The position numbers and the translations under genes were made by a program. A stretch of DNA of 64,000 bases. Origin: Clostridium simiarum. Lineage in GTDB: Bacteria; Bacillota; Clostridia; Clostridiales; Clostridiaceae. The stretch's first letter is position 1, and each line of letters begins with the position of its first letter. Positions 16,659 to 24,259 of this stretch are shown piece after piece. Location: positions 248,001 to 312,000 of the forward strand of contig NZ_JAHLQL010000004.1 of the NCBI RefSeq assembly GCF_018919175.1. Direction: 5' to 3'. The notes below the pieces were generated by a model. It was not told where the DNA came from. It made no database searches and worked only from the letters and a program-made list of their open reading frames with translations.

Positions 16659-17582
16659 ATGAGTAATGTATTAGTTATTGGAAGTTTAAATTTTGATTTA
16701 TCAATGCAAGTAAATCGTCTCCCAAAAATAGGAGAAACTATTCACGGAAGAAGTATTGACTATTTTATCGGTGGAAAAGGAGCAAATCAAGCTGTTGCTG
16801 CTTCTAGAATTATTAATGATGTTTCATTAATTGGTTGTCTTGGGAATGATACTTTTGGGGAAAAAATAAAAAAACATTTAAAAAATGAAAACCTTAACAT
16901 CAATAATATCGAAACTGTCTCATATACTTTTACAGGTATGGCTTCAATTTTTAAAACAGAATTTGATAATGCCATCGTTGTAATTCCTGGTGCCAATGAT
17001 TGGGTTAGCGAGACTTTTATCGATAAATATGAAGAACAAATAAAAAATGCTAAAGTCTTACTTTTGCAACTTGAAATACCAATAAGTAGTGTTCTTCACA
17101 TTATTAAAATTGCTAAAAAATATAAAACAACTGTGATTCTTAATCCTGCTCCTTATCATGACTTATCTGATGAAATCATAAACAACGTTGATTTTATCAC
17201 ACCTAACGACTCAGAATTTTCTGATTTATGTGGTAGTCATTTTGATTACTCTGAAATTGAGACACAGATGTTAGATTGGCAAAGTAAACATCCTAACACT
17301 CAATTAATTGTGACTAGAGGAAGTCAAGGTGTTTCCTTTGTAAGAAATAATACGATTGTCACAGTAAAAGCTTTTAAAGCTACAGTTGTTGATACTACCG
17401 GCGCAGGTGATACATTCAATGGAATTCTTGCTGCTAAAATTTCTCAAAATACAACATTAGATGAAGCTATTACTTGGGCGAATGCTGGTGCATCCCTTTC
17501 TGTTCAAAAATTTGGTGCTCAGACTGGAATGCCTACTTATGAAGAAGTTAATAAACTAATAAAAAATTATGAGGTGGAATAA
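16659..17582 (+). CDS. rbsK: Ribokinase (PfkB family)
   Basis: A 307-residue PfkB-fold kinase that phosphorylates ribose released from nucleosides. The N-terminus VLVIGSLNFDLSMQV and GGKGANQAVAASR form the sugar-binding signature; NPAPYHDLSDEI and TPNDSEF are typical ribokinase segments; VVDTTGAGDTFNG carries the catalytic Asp and anion hole (about residues 245-257). It sits between nupC and the nucleosidase with short gaps (18 bp and 1 bp), so it acts in the same salvage route. The sequence is intact and of normal length. Confidence 0.93.
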   Translation: MSNVLVIGSLNFDLSMQVNRLPKIGETIHGRSIDYFIGGKGANQAVAASRIINDVSLIGCLGNDTFGEKIKKHLKNENLNINNIETVSYTFTGMASIFKTEFDNAIVVIPGANDWVSETFIDKYEEQIKNAKVLLLQLEIPISSVLHIIKIAKKYKTTVILNPAPYHDLSDEIINNVDFITPNDSEFSDLCGSHFDYSEIETQMLDWQSKHPNTQLIVTRGSQGVSFVRNNTIVTVKAFKATVVDTTGAGDTFNGILAAKISQNTTLDEAITWANAGASLSVQKFGAQTGMPTYEEVNKLIKNYEVE

Positions 17583-17583
17583 A

Positions 17584-18543
17584 ATGAAAAAGATTAAGAT
17601 GATTTTAGATATAGATACTGGAATTGATGATGCACTAGCTATTGCTTATGCTTTAGGCTCTCCTGAAGTAGAACTAATTGGTATTACTGGTACTTACGGA
17701 AATGTTTTAACAGAGCAAGGCGTTCAAAATAGTTTAAATATTTTAAATATGCTTGGTAACTCTAATATACCTGTTTTTTCTGGACAACACCACGCAGTTG
17801 ATAAAGAGCACTTCAAAACGACTGACGGAAGTATGTTTATTCATGGAGAAGATGGGGTTGGTAATACTCATATAGCAAAGAGTCCTATTGCTAAGCAACA
17901 ACAAGATGGTATTGATTTTATTCTAGAATCATGTAAAAAATACGGAGAAGAGCTAACAATCGTTGCCACAGGTCCTTGTACTAACTTGGCAACTGCTGTT
18001 GATAGAGATTTAGAAACATTAAAATTAGCTGGAAATATTGTCATTATGGGTGGTGCTTTAACAGTTTGTGGAAATGCTAACCAATTCACTGAAGCTAATA
18101 TTAGTCAAGATCCAGTTAGTGCAGACAAATTATTCAAAAGCGGTTTACCAATTACAATGATTGGTTTAGATGTGACACTTCAAACTTTACTAACAAAAAA
18201 ACAATCTCAAATTTGGAGTGATTTAAACACAACATCAGGAAAAGTATTTTCTCATATGGTTAATTACTATATTAAAGCCTATGATACACTATCTCCATAT
18301 CTAGGGGGATGCGGTTTACATGATCCTTTAGCTGTTGCCGTTGCAGTTGATCCAAGTCTTGTTACAACAACTAAACTTCATATGAAAGTTGAAACAGAAG
18401 GTCCGAGTAGAGGTAGAACCATTGGAAATAACGAAAAAATTAACGAACCAAACCCAAATATTTCTGTAGCAATTGGAGTTGATGTAGACAAATTTATTTC
18501 TGAATTTATGAATCGATTAACAACATTGTTCTCTAAAAACTAG
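17584..18543 (+). CDS. Inosine/uridine-preferring nucleoside hydrolase
   Basis: A 319-residue IunH-family enzyme that hydrolyses ribonucleosides to base and ribose. The start at 17584 is chosen because GAGGTGG lies upstream and the protein then begins MKKIKMILDIDTGIDDALA, with the Ca2+-binding DxDxxxDD motif at residues 9-16. Further family segments are TGPCTNLATA, IVIMGGAL and the C-terminal CGLHDPLAVAVAVDPSL with the metal/substrate-binding HDP. It is last in the nupC-rbsK operon. A degenerate second copy of its 3' half lies at 20.1-20.4 kb, showing that a related operon once stood next to it. Confidence 0.93.
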   Translation: MKKIKMILDIDTGIDDALAIAYALGSPEVELIGITGTYGNVLTEQGVQNSLNILNMLGNSNIPVFSGQHHAVDKEHFKTTDGSMFIHGEDGVGNTHIAKSPIAKQQQDGIDFILESCKKYGEELTIVATGPCTNLATAVDRDLETLKLAGNIVIMGGALTVCGNANQFTEANISQDPVSADKLFKSGLPITMIGLDVTLQTLLTKKQSQIWSDLNTTSGKVFSHMVNYYIKAYDTLSPYLGGCGLHDPLAVAVAVDPSLVTTTKLHMKVETEGPSRGRTIGNNEKINEPNPNISVAIGVDVDKFISEFMNRLTTLFSKN

Positions 18544-18614
18544 AATTTTTTAGATATATCTACTACTTATAAGTATTGTAACATTACATAGAAAAATAAT
18601 TACATAAATAAAGT

Positions 18615-18785
18615 TTGACAATAGTTGATTTTATAGAAGAAGCTCAAACTTCAAAAACTTATGATTTATATACTGAAAAAATGAAGGTTCTCAATGAAGA
18701 AGATTTAACGTATTTTGGCATAGGAATAAAAGGTGATAAAAAATTAGTAAAGAAACTAAATGGTAGCTTTGGTTTACTTAGATAG
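18615..18785 (+). pseudogene. DUF2000 protein, C-terminal fragment
   Basis: 57 codons reading VDFIEEAQTSKTYDLYTEKM and, further on, FGIGIKGDKKLVKKLNGSF, ending GLLR. This matches the end of DUF2000 proteins, whose last segment is a G-I-x-x-x-G-x-x-K-x-V loop. The N-terminal ~80 residues are absent. Fragment only. Confidence 0.6.
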
Positions 18786-18805
18786 CATCGCAAGGAAGTA
18801 TAAAA

Positions 18806-18913
18806 ATGAAAATTAGAATAATTGGAGCAACTGGAAGTGGTAAGACTATTTTAGTTAATTTTCTTTCAAAAGATATGAATGTTGAACATGTAGAACTCGA
18901 TTCAATTCATTAA
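18806..18913 (+). pseudogene. P-loop kinase/topology-modulation protein, N-terminal fragment
   Basis: 35 codons beginning MKIRIIGATGSGKTILVNFL. The Walker A GATGSGKT and the following ELDSI segment fit small adenylate-kinase-like 'topology modulation' proteins. A stop occurs at 18911 and no continuation was found. Relic. Confidence 0.55.
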
Positions 18914-19104
18914 CATTATTTTGTTACCTTTGAAAACGGTGTGACTAAAGGGGTTATTTTATACGAAGATAAAGTGTTTTATGGAATAAAACAGCTTGGA
19001 TAGGTAGTTTGGCTGCCCGTCCTAACTACCTTAAATGTACCACTGGTTCAATTTTAGACACTTTGGTGTGGATCATGTAAAATGCAAAGTCCTGTTTTAT
19101 AAAT

Positions 19105-19297
19105 CCTTTAAAAAAAATATATTGGTAAAATAAAATTTGTTAAAATTAATTTAGATGAAAACCTAATCTTAGGTGAAGAGTCTCAGATTATGAGTACTTC
19201 AAATATGTTAATTTTAAGAGATGGTAAAATAATAAGTCACTTTATCGGCTATCATCAAAAAGAACAAGTACAGGTTATTCTAAATAAGCATATGTAA
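19105..19297 (+). pseudogene. Thioredoxin-like protein, C-terminal fragment
   Basis: An open tail reading KIKFVKINLDENLILGEESQ and then SNMLILRDGKIISHFIGYHQ. It has the thioredoxin-fold pattern (V-x-x-D-E-N, a strand, then F-x-x-G-K-x-x-x-x-x-G). The cis-Pro is replaced by Asn-Met, and the CxxC half is missing. Relic. Confidence 0.55.
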
Positions 19298-19346
19298 GAT
19301 TAATTATTTTAATGACAAAAATTAATTTTGATACATAGTAAATTGT

Positions 19347-19384
19347 AATTCCAAGGTCACGAGATGTCCTTGGAATTTTTTGTT
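19347..19384 (+). terminator. Rho-independent terminator
   Basis: AATTCCAAGG / CCTTGGAATT makes a perfect 10-bp stem with an 11-base loop and is followed by TTTTGTTTT. It would end transcription from the nucleoside operon and the fragments behind it. Confidence 0.8.
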
Positions 19385-19443
19385 TTACTTTTCTGAGTCA
19401 AATTCGATTTAAGAAAATTTAGGTTAGTTCCCTATTTGGGAGT

Positions 19444-19880
19444 TTGGAGATTTTTGGTATTTTGCATTTTATTAATCATGAAACAGGAGATATTAGGGGT
19501 CTTTTAGAAGCTAGTTTATCAATTGTAGCGTCGATTGGAACAGGTTTTTTATTAACTTATTTTTTCTGGGAAGATGATTCTGAACTTGAATCAGAATTAG
19601 AAAGTGAAGAGGTAATATCTATAAGTAAAAAAATTATCTGTCGTTTTATCAATGAAAGGTTCTGTAAAACAATTAACAGAAGGTAGTGATAAAGTTTTTT
19701 CTACAGAATTACTAGGTAAAGGTGGTTTAATAATACGTACAGTGGAAATGTCAATGTCTTAATAATTTCGTCTGGAGGGACAATACCGATTCTTTTGGAT
19801 ATCGTAACACCAGGTGAATATAATGGTGAAGAAATAAAAATACTATATTCAAATACAAAGTTGGAAAATATAATTTAGAT
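19444..19880 (+). pseudogene. PTS sugar transporter EIIC-EIIA remnant
   Basis: The first part (19444-19600) encodes a hydrophobic tail, LSIVASIGTGFLLTYFFW, like the last EIIC helix of a glucose/beta-glucoside permease. In a shifted frame from about 19650, MKGSVKQLTEGSDKVFSTEL and LGKGGLIIRT resemble the start of a Crr-type EIIA domain. Several frameshifts and the loss of the catalytic-His region show that it is dead. Confidence 0.55.
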
Positions 19881-20104
19881 AAAATTGGTGATATAAGTTA
19901 TATAGAGTAATTAAGTATGTCATTTTTTGCTGAGATATAGATTTTCAGTTTAAAAAAATAGAGATAAAATCTTGTGTAATATGACAAAAAGAAATAGTGT
20001 AACTAAATATATTAAATAGTATTAAAAAAGAATATTTAGAACAAATCATCAAAGATAAAAAAGTTATAAATTATAACGTAGCAGCCTTCATGGAGGAAAG
20101 TACT

Positions 20105-20402
20105 GGTACTAGAAAAATTTATCATATAGTTAATTACAATTTTAAAGCCTATGACCATATTTAGGAGGATGTTGATTGCATGAACCTTTGGATGTTTCTG
20201 TCTCTATTGATCCTAGATTATTTAAAACTACTAAATTTCATATAAAGGTTGAAACAGAAAGTTCAGGTAGAGTACGACAATCGGAAACAACGAAAAAATA
20301 AACGACCCTAATCCAAATGTTTCAATGGTAATTGGGGTCTATGTTGATAAATTTATTTCAGAATTCATGTCAAAGTTGACAAAATTATTTTCTAATAATT
20401 AA
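20105..20402 (+). pseudogene. Second, degenerate nucleoside hydrolase 3' end
   Basis: Base-for-base similar to 18250-18543 of the intact nucleosidase (for example GTTAATTAC...TTTAAAGCCTATGA, then KFHIKVETES and, near the end, a frame reading VDKFISEFMSKLTKLFSNN) but with indels and stops, including a broken RTIGNNEKI region. It derives from a paralogous gene rather than a recent copy, since many third positions differ. Its 5' half is absent. Confidence 0.8.
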
Positions 20403-20668
20403 TTTCATTTTATATAAATAGTACTATTTACATGGTAAAGCAGCAAGATTTAAAAAAACAGTCTCTAACATTTTTCTATTAATGAATAAAGAGCCTTTGA
20501 AATAAAGTTTTTTTGTTTGTATTATTTATATTCAATTATAGTTAATTATTTTTAAGTCATGTAAAAGGGAAAGAACGATAAAAAATTAACAAAGTTTCAA
20601 AAATACACTAGTAAATCAAACCAAGTTTAGCCAGAAAATATTTTTTTCATTATTAATTTTGATATAAT
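20403..20668. other. AT-rich gene-free stretch
   Basis: No frame or hairpin worth naming between the nucleosidase relic and the promoter of the sigma-like relic. Base composition is very AT-rich. Confidence 0.4.
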
Positions 20669-20710
20669 CAAACGAATTTACCTTTTGTATCGTGTTAGTT
20701 ATGACTAACA
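20669..20710 (+). promoter_or_regulatory. Promoter and operator-like palindrome before sigma-like relic
   Basis: A TATAAT-type hexamer near 20671 is followed by TGTTAGT-TATG-ACTAACA (20693-20710), a 7-bp-arm palindrome placed where a repressor could block initiation. The gene behind it is broken, so the site may be vestigial. Confidence 0.4.
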
Positions 20711-20750
20711 ATAATTAAATTTAAGTACTAAAAAGCAGGAGGTGAATTTT

Positions 20751-21181
20751 TTGAAAGCAAGTAGGAAACATGAGGAGAAGATTGAAAAACAATTTGATAG
20801 TTTTTGTAAAAAAGTTTTGAGAAATTATGCTAGGGATATATATTTAGAAAAATCCAGAAAATATCGAGGTTTAATTTCTATAGATTTACTTAACTATAAT
20901 GATATGAATAAGTTTACATTTACAGAAAACTATGATGTAGATAATATTCACATATCCTTGGGAAGCCTTAATTATAAGGTTGATAATGAAATAATAGGAA
21001 ATGCAATAGATATATTCTCAGAAACTGAAAAAAAATTATTATATTATAATTTTTTCAAGTAATGTAAATTAATGAAATTTCTGAATGTTTAAGATTATCA
21101 AAGAGTACAGTTCACTACCACAAGACAAGAGCCTTAAAGAATATTAAAGAGTTTTTAGAAGAAAATAGAGGTGATTTTTAA
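20751..21181 (+). pseudogene. Tn916 Orf7-like sigma-70-type regulator, frameshifted
   Basis: The TTG at 20751 has AGGAGG 8 bases upstream. The first 103 codons give MKASRKHEEKIEKQFDSFCK...DIFSETEKKLLYYNFFK, the layout of conjugative-transposon Orf7 regulators. The DNA-binding region 4 continues only in another frame, behind a TAA where CAA is expected: INEISECLRLSKSTVHYHKT and RALKNIKEFLEE. One indel plus one nonsense codon separate the two halves. It indicates that part of a Tn916-like element once resided here. Confidence 0.7.
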
Positions 21182-21289
21182 ATTTTATTAAGAATTCATA
21201 TATAATTTCTGACATTATAAAATTAGTAAATATTTATATTAAAAATATTTAAAACTGTATCACAAATTTACATTCAATCATGATATTGG

Positions 21290-22231
21290 TTGTTTAACCT
21301 AAGTCAATATCTTGGACACCTTTACCTTAACTTTTTACTTTAATGTTGAAGTTCTTGTAGTTGAAAAGCCTTAGAGGTTAAATAGTTGATGCTACTGGGA
21401 ATATATTGTCGATTGTATTAAGATTCAATATATTGAATAAACAGCACGATGTGTTATTTAGAAATATAAAATAGTTGATGGTGAACCTCACCTTTTTCAA
21501 ACTGGCATGAAATGACTTCATTCATGCATTGTCATAAGGGGATCCCATATGATTAAAAGAATGTATTATTTCAAACCAGTACATTACATTATCACTTGGA
21601 TACTGTTTTTCTAAGTCTATACGCAAAATAACACCATTAGGATTGTTGTTTAAAGTGGTATTTGTTAAGGTACTGATAACTAATTGAGAAATCATTGACT
21701 TGAATATTGAAACCCAATTATTTTCTTAGAATGCAAATCCATTACAGAGCTAGGTAATACCAACCATTTTTTCGTGTTTAGATATAAGTGATGTCAGATG
21801 ATTACTTTCTATGCAATTTAATTTTTTTAGATGTTTTTTCTTTCATCACCTTATGATTAGAAGAGGTTATCTGAAATTTTTTAACAATAATTGAACTTAT
21901 ATCAGCATCTTTCATTAAACGCTAGATTCTTTTTAAACTAACAGAGAACCCATTCTTTGTTGTCAAAATAAAAAGAATCACTTTATTTTGTGTTACTTTT
22001 TCACGAAAAAGGTTATAGCCTTTTTTAGAATATCATTTTTTCTTATAGCTGTTGGTATTGTTTGAACAGTTCAGCGATATGTTCTGAGGTCATTCTTTCA
22101 TCATTGATAGGTTTAAATTTTTTAATCCGAGAATAAATTGTAATGCTAGAGATACCATATTCACGATTCAATTTTTTTAGACAAGTCTTTTTTTTTATGT
22201 TAAACTCTTTATTAAAGTAAAGGGGTGACAA
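21290..22231 (-). mobile_element. Degenerate IS3-family element (OrfA and OrfB relics)
   Basis: On the minus strand, 22231 to 22043 encodes an OrfA-like 62-codon piece with REYGISSITIYSRIKKF, the HTH of IS3 OrfA. Further on, scattered frames give SVSLKRI and RLMKDADISSIIVKKFQ, and finally (near 21540) GSPYDNA, a stop, then MKSFHASLKKVRF, the OrfB catalytic-Glu region. Stops and shifts are frequent. It is older than the other IS fragments in the window. Its OrfA start lies only 4 bp from the cat leader peptide on the opposite strand. Confidence 0.7.
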
Positions 22232-22234
22232 CCA

Positions 22235-22264
22235 ATGATTAAGACAGTTAAATTATCCTCTTAA
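22235..22264 (+). CDS. cat leader peptide (9 codons)
   Basis: ATG ATT AAG ... TAA encodes MIKTVKLSS, preceded by AGGGGTGA. It resembles the inducible cat-86 leader MVKTDKISSN known from Bacillus. A ribosome stalled here by chloramphenicol would cover the left arm of the hairpin that hides the cat ribosome site. Confidence 0.8.
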   Translation: MIKTVKLSS

Positions 22265-22292
22265 TAAATTAAAATTTAATTATTGAGAGGAG
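22257..22292 (+). promoter_or_regulatory. cat translational attenuator hairpin
   Basis: CCTCTTAATAA (22257-22267) pairs with TTATTGAGAGG (22280-22290) through 11 bp including one G-U, with further A/T pairs above a bulge. The right arm contains the GAGAGGAG ribosome site of cat, and the left arm overlaps the last leader codons, as in drug-induced translation attenuation. Confidence 0.8.
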
Positions 22293-22299
22293 AAAGAAA

Positions 22300-22935
22300 A
22301 TGAATTATAAAAAAATAGATTTAAATACATGGGAAAGAAAAGATCATTTTGAAGGATTTATGGCAACGGGAACTAGTTTTAGTTTAACAACTAAATTAGA
22401 TGTGACTCAGTTTTATCAAAGAATAAAACAACAAGAAATTAAGTTTTACGCAGCTGTTATTCATCAAGTGACTAAAACTATTAACGAATTTGAATGTTTT
22501 AGAGTAGGTCATAATGAAAAACAAGAACTTGTTGTATGGGATAGGTTAGAACCAAACTATACAATTAATAGCCAAGTGAGTGAAAATTTTGTTAGTGTAT
22601 GGACACCTTGGCAAGCTGATGTTCATAAGTTTCAGCAAAGGTATTTAGAAACAGTTAAAACTTATGAACAATCAAAACAAATGACACCACAAAAGGATTT
22701 ACCAACGAATATTCTAGTAGTTTCAATGTTACCTTTGGTTTCTTTCGATGGCTTTAATCTAAATATTAATAAAAATGATTATTTTTTAGCCCCAATTGTT
22801 ACAGGTGGAAAAATAATTAAAGAAAATGATAAGCTGTTGTTACCACTAGCTTTTCAAGTTCATCATGCAATTTGTGATGGTTATCATGTGGGAATGTTTA
22901 TTGAAAAGTTACAACAAAATTTTGATCATTTTTAA
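22300..22935 (+). CDS. cat: Chloramphenicol O-acetyltransferase (type A)
   Basis: A 211-residue CAT that acetylates chloramphenicol with acetyl-CoA. It begins MNYKKIDLNTWERKDHFEGF, with the W-x-R-x-x-x-F motif of type A enzymes. The active-site segment is VHHAICDGYHVGMF, with the catalytic His in HHxxxDG near the C-terminus, and VSMLPLVSFDGFNLN forms part of the substrate pocket. It is intact and preceded by its own leader peptide and attenuator, so it is likely drug-inducible. It is followed by a strong terminator. It lies between an IS3 relic and an IS1182 relic, which fits capture of a resistance gene on enterococcal/staphylococcal-type DNA. Confidence 0.93.
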   Translation: MNYKKIDLNTWERKDHFEGFMATGTSFSLTTKLDVTQFYQRIKQQEIKFYAAVIHQVTKTINEFECFRVGHNEKQELVVWDRLEPNYTINSQVSENFVSVWTPWQADVHKFQQRYLETVKTYEQSKQMTPQKDLPTNILVVSMLPLVSFDGFNLNINKNDYFLAPIVTGGKIIKENDKLLLPLAFQVHHAICDGYHVGMFIEKLQQNFDHF

Positions 22936-22984
22936 AGATAAGAAATAAACTAAAAACAAAAGAAATTTTCTTTGGTCAGACTGT

Positions 22985-23024
22985 AGATAAAGTATTGAAT
23001 TATTCGATACTTTGTCTTTTTTTC
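22985..23024 (+). terminator. Terminator after cat
   Basis: AGATAAAGTAT / ATACTTTGTCT stem with an 11-base loop, then TTTTTTTC. Confidence 0.85.
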
Positions 23025-23062
23025 TTGGTAAAATAAAGAAAAGGAGCTGATTTAAACAAGAC

Positions 23063-23730
23063 ATGAGTAAACGAGATCAAATTGGTTTTTATTCTTTAAA
23101 TGACTTAGTTCCACAGGAACATTTACTAAGAGATATTGATAAGTATGTTCATTTTAATTTTATTTACGAATTAGTTGAAGATAAATATGATGAAAATAAT
23201 GGGCGACCTAGCTTAGATCCTGTTCTATTGATTAAACTGCCATTAATTTAATATTTATATGGAATTAAAAGTATGAGACAAACAATCAAAGACATTGAAG
23301 TTAATGTGGCTTATCGTTGGTTTTTAGGATTGGACATGAAAGATTTAATTCCCCGTTTTTTTACCTTTGGTAAAAATTATTCAAGAAGATTTAGAGGCAC
23401 TGATATATTTGAACAAATTTTTTACGGAGTTTTAGAACAATGCATTGAAGTCCTATTAGTAGATACTTCAGAAGTTTTTATTGATGGAACACACATCAAG
23501 GTTCATGCGAATAATAAAAAATATGAGAGTAAAGATGTAACATAAGAAAGCTTGTTTTACATAAAGACCTTGCAAGAAGAGATTGAAAAAGATAGAGAAA
23601 AAAGGTTAAAAAAGCCCTTAAAAAGAAGAATAAGAAGTGATCTAAAGGTAAAAAAGAAAAAAGTAAGCAGTACAGATAATGAAAGTGGTTGGTTTCATAA
23701 GGGAGAGTATAAACAAGTATTTGCCTATGC
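23063..23730 (+). pseudogene. IS1182-family transposase, broken and truncated
   Basis: Begins MSKRDQIGFYSLNDLVPQEH, the standard N-terminus of IS1182-type DDE transposases common in enterococci, and continues RPSLDPVLLIKL, a stop at 23249, MRQTIKDIEVNVAYRWFLGL, FIDGTHIKVHANN, another stop at 23540, then ESGWFHKGEYKQVFAYA. At FAYA (about 23730) the homology ends abruptly and the frame enters the rlmD-tail sequence THVETC. About the last third of the protein is missing. The truncation point coincides with an att-like site, so a later integration or excision event cut it. Confidence 0.88.
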
Positions 23731-23770
23731 CACACATGTGGAGACCTGTGTAAAGCTATATAAAAAATAA
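23731..23770 (+). repeat. att-like rlmD-tail sequence (copy D), right end of island
   Basis: ACACATGTGGAGACCTGTG reads THVETC and continues VKLYKK and a stop, a plausible native RlmD C-terminus. It is followed 17 bp later by ywbE. Together with copy A inside rlmD it brackets the whole 4.85-23.73 kb island. Confidence 0.6.
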
Positions 23771-23787
23771 GAAAGAAGAGTAACACT

Positions 23788-23979
23788 ATGGATGGAACAA
23801 TAAGAAAAGATATAAAAGTAGGAACAAAGGTCTTAGTGGTACAAAAACAAGACCAGCGTTCTGGAAAGTTAACTGAGGGCGTAGTGCAAAAACTTCTTAC
23901 AAACTCAGAGGTTCATCCTCGTGGTATCAAAGTTATGCTTGAGTGTGGAATTGTAGGAAGAGTAAAAGAAATAAAATAA
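23788..23979 (+). CDS. ywbE: YwbE family protein
   Basis: A 63-residue conserved protein (DUF2196). It reads IRKDIKVGTKVLVVQKQDQR, SGKLTEGVVQKLLTNSEVHP, then RGIKVMLECGIVGRVKEI, matching the B. subtilis YwbE pattern QDQRSGxLTxGVVxxxLTNSxxHPxGIKVxLEDGxVGRV. The function is unknown; a KOW-like nucleic-acid-binding fold is possible. The family's LEDG is LECG here, an oddity because the broken copy at 13.2 kb keeps LEDG. A ribosome-like AAGAAGAG lies upstream. Probably the original downstream neighbour of rlmD. Confidence 0.85.
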   Translation: MDGTIRKDIKVGTKVLVVQKQDQRSGKLTEGVVQKLLTNSEVHPRGIKVMLECGIVGRVKEIK

Positions 23980-24259
23980 TATTTAGGTATAATAAAGGCA
24001 TTCAATCTTGTAGGTTGAGTGCTTTTAATTATACTTAAATAAAGTAGTAATATACAAAATGAAGTATAAATAACATACTTGTAAAATATATAGTTTGATT
24101 ATCTGTGTCTATTATGTTGATATAAATCCATTCAAGGGGTTAAGAGTTTAAGGTTTTATGATAGGAGTTTGTTGTTTTAAGTAATTTATTAAAACAATTG
24201 AATTTATACACATATAGATTATAATTGAATTATATGGGATGATAAGGGGGAGATTGGAA

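Larger units (their letters stand above)
4847..23733. mobile_element. Composite genomic island in the rlmD 3' end
   Basis: Everything between the rlmD tail (copy A) and a second rlmD-tail sequence just before ywbE (copy D) is accessory in character. It has a serine recombinase, a defence operon, two IS families, resistance genes and many gene fragments. The simplest reading is successive insertions at the rlmD 3' end that separated rlmD from ywbE. Internal att-like copies at 6.1 and 13.1 kb suggest at least two nested or tandem elements. No conjugation genes survive apart from an Orf7-like regulator relic, so autonomous transfer seems lost. Confidence 0.55.
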
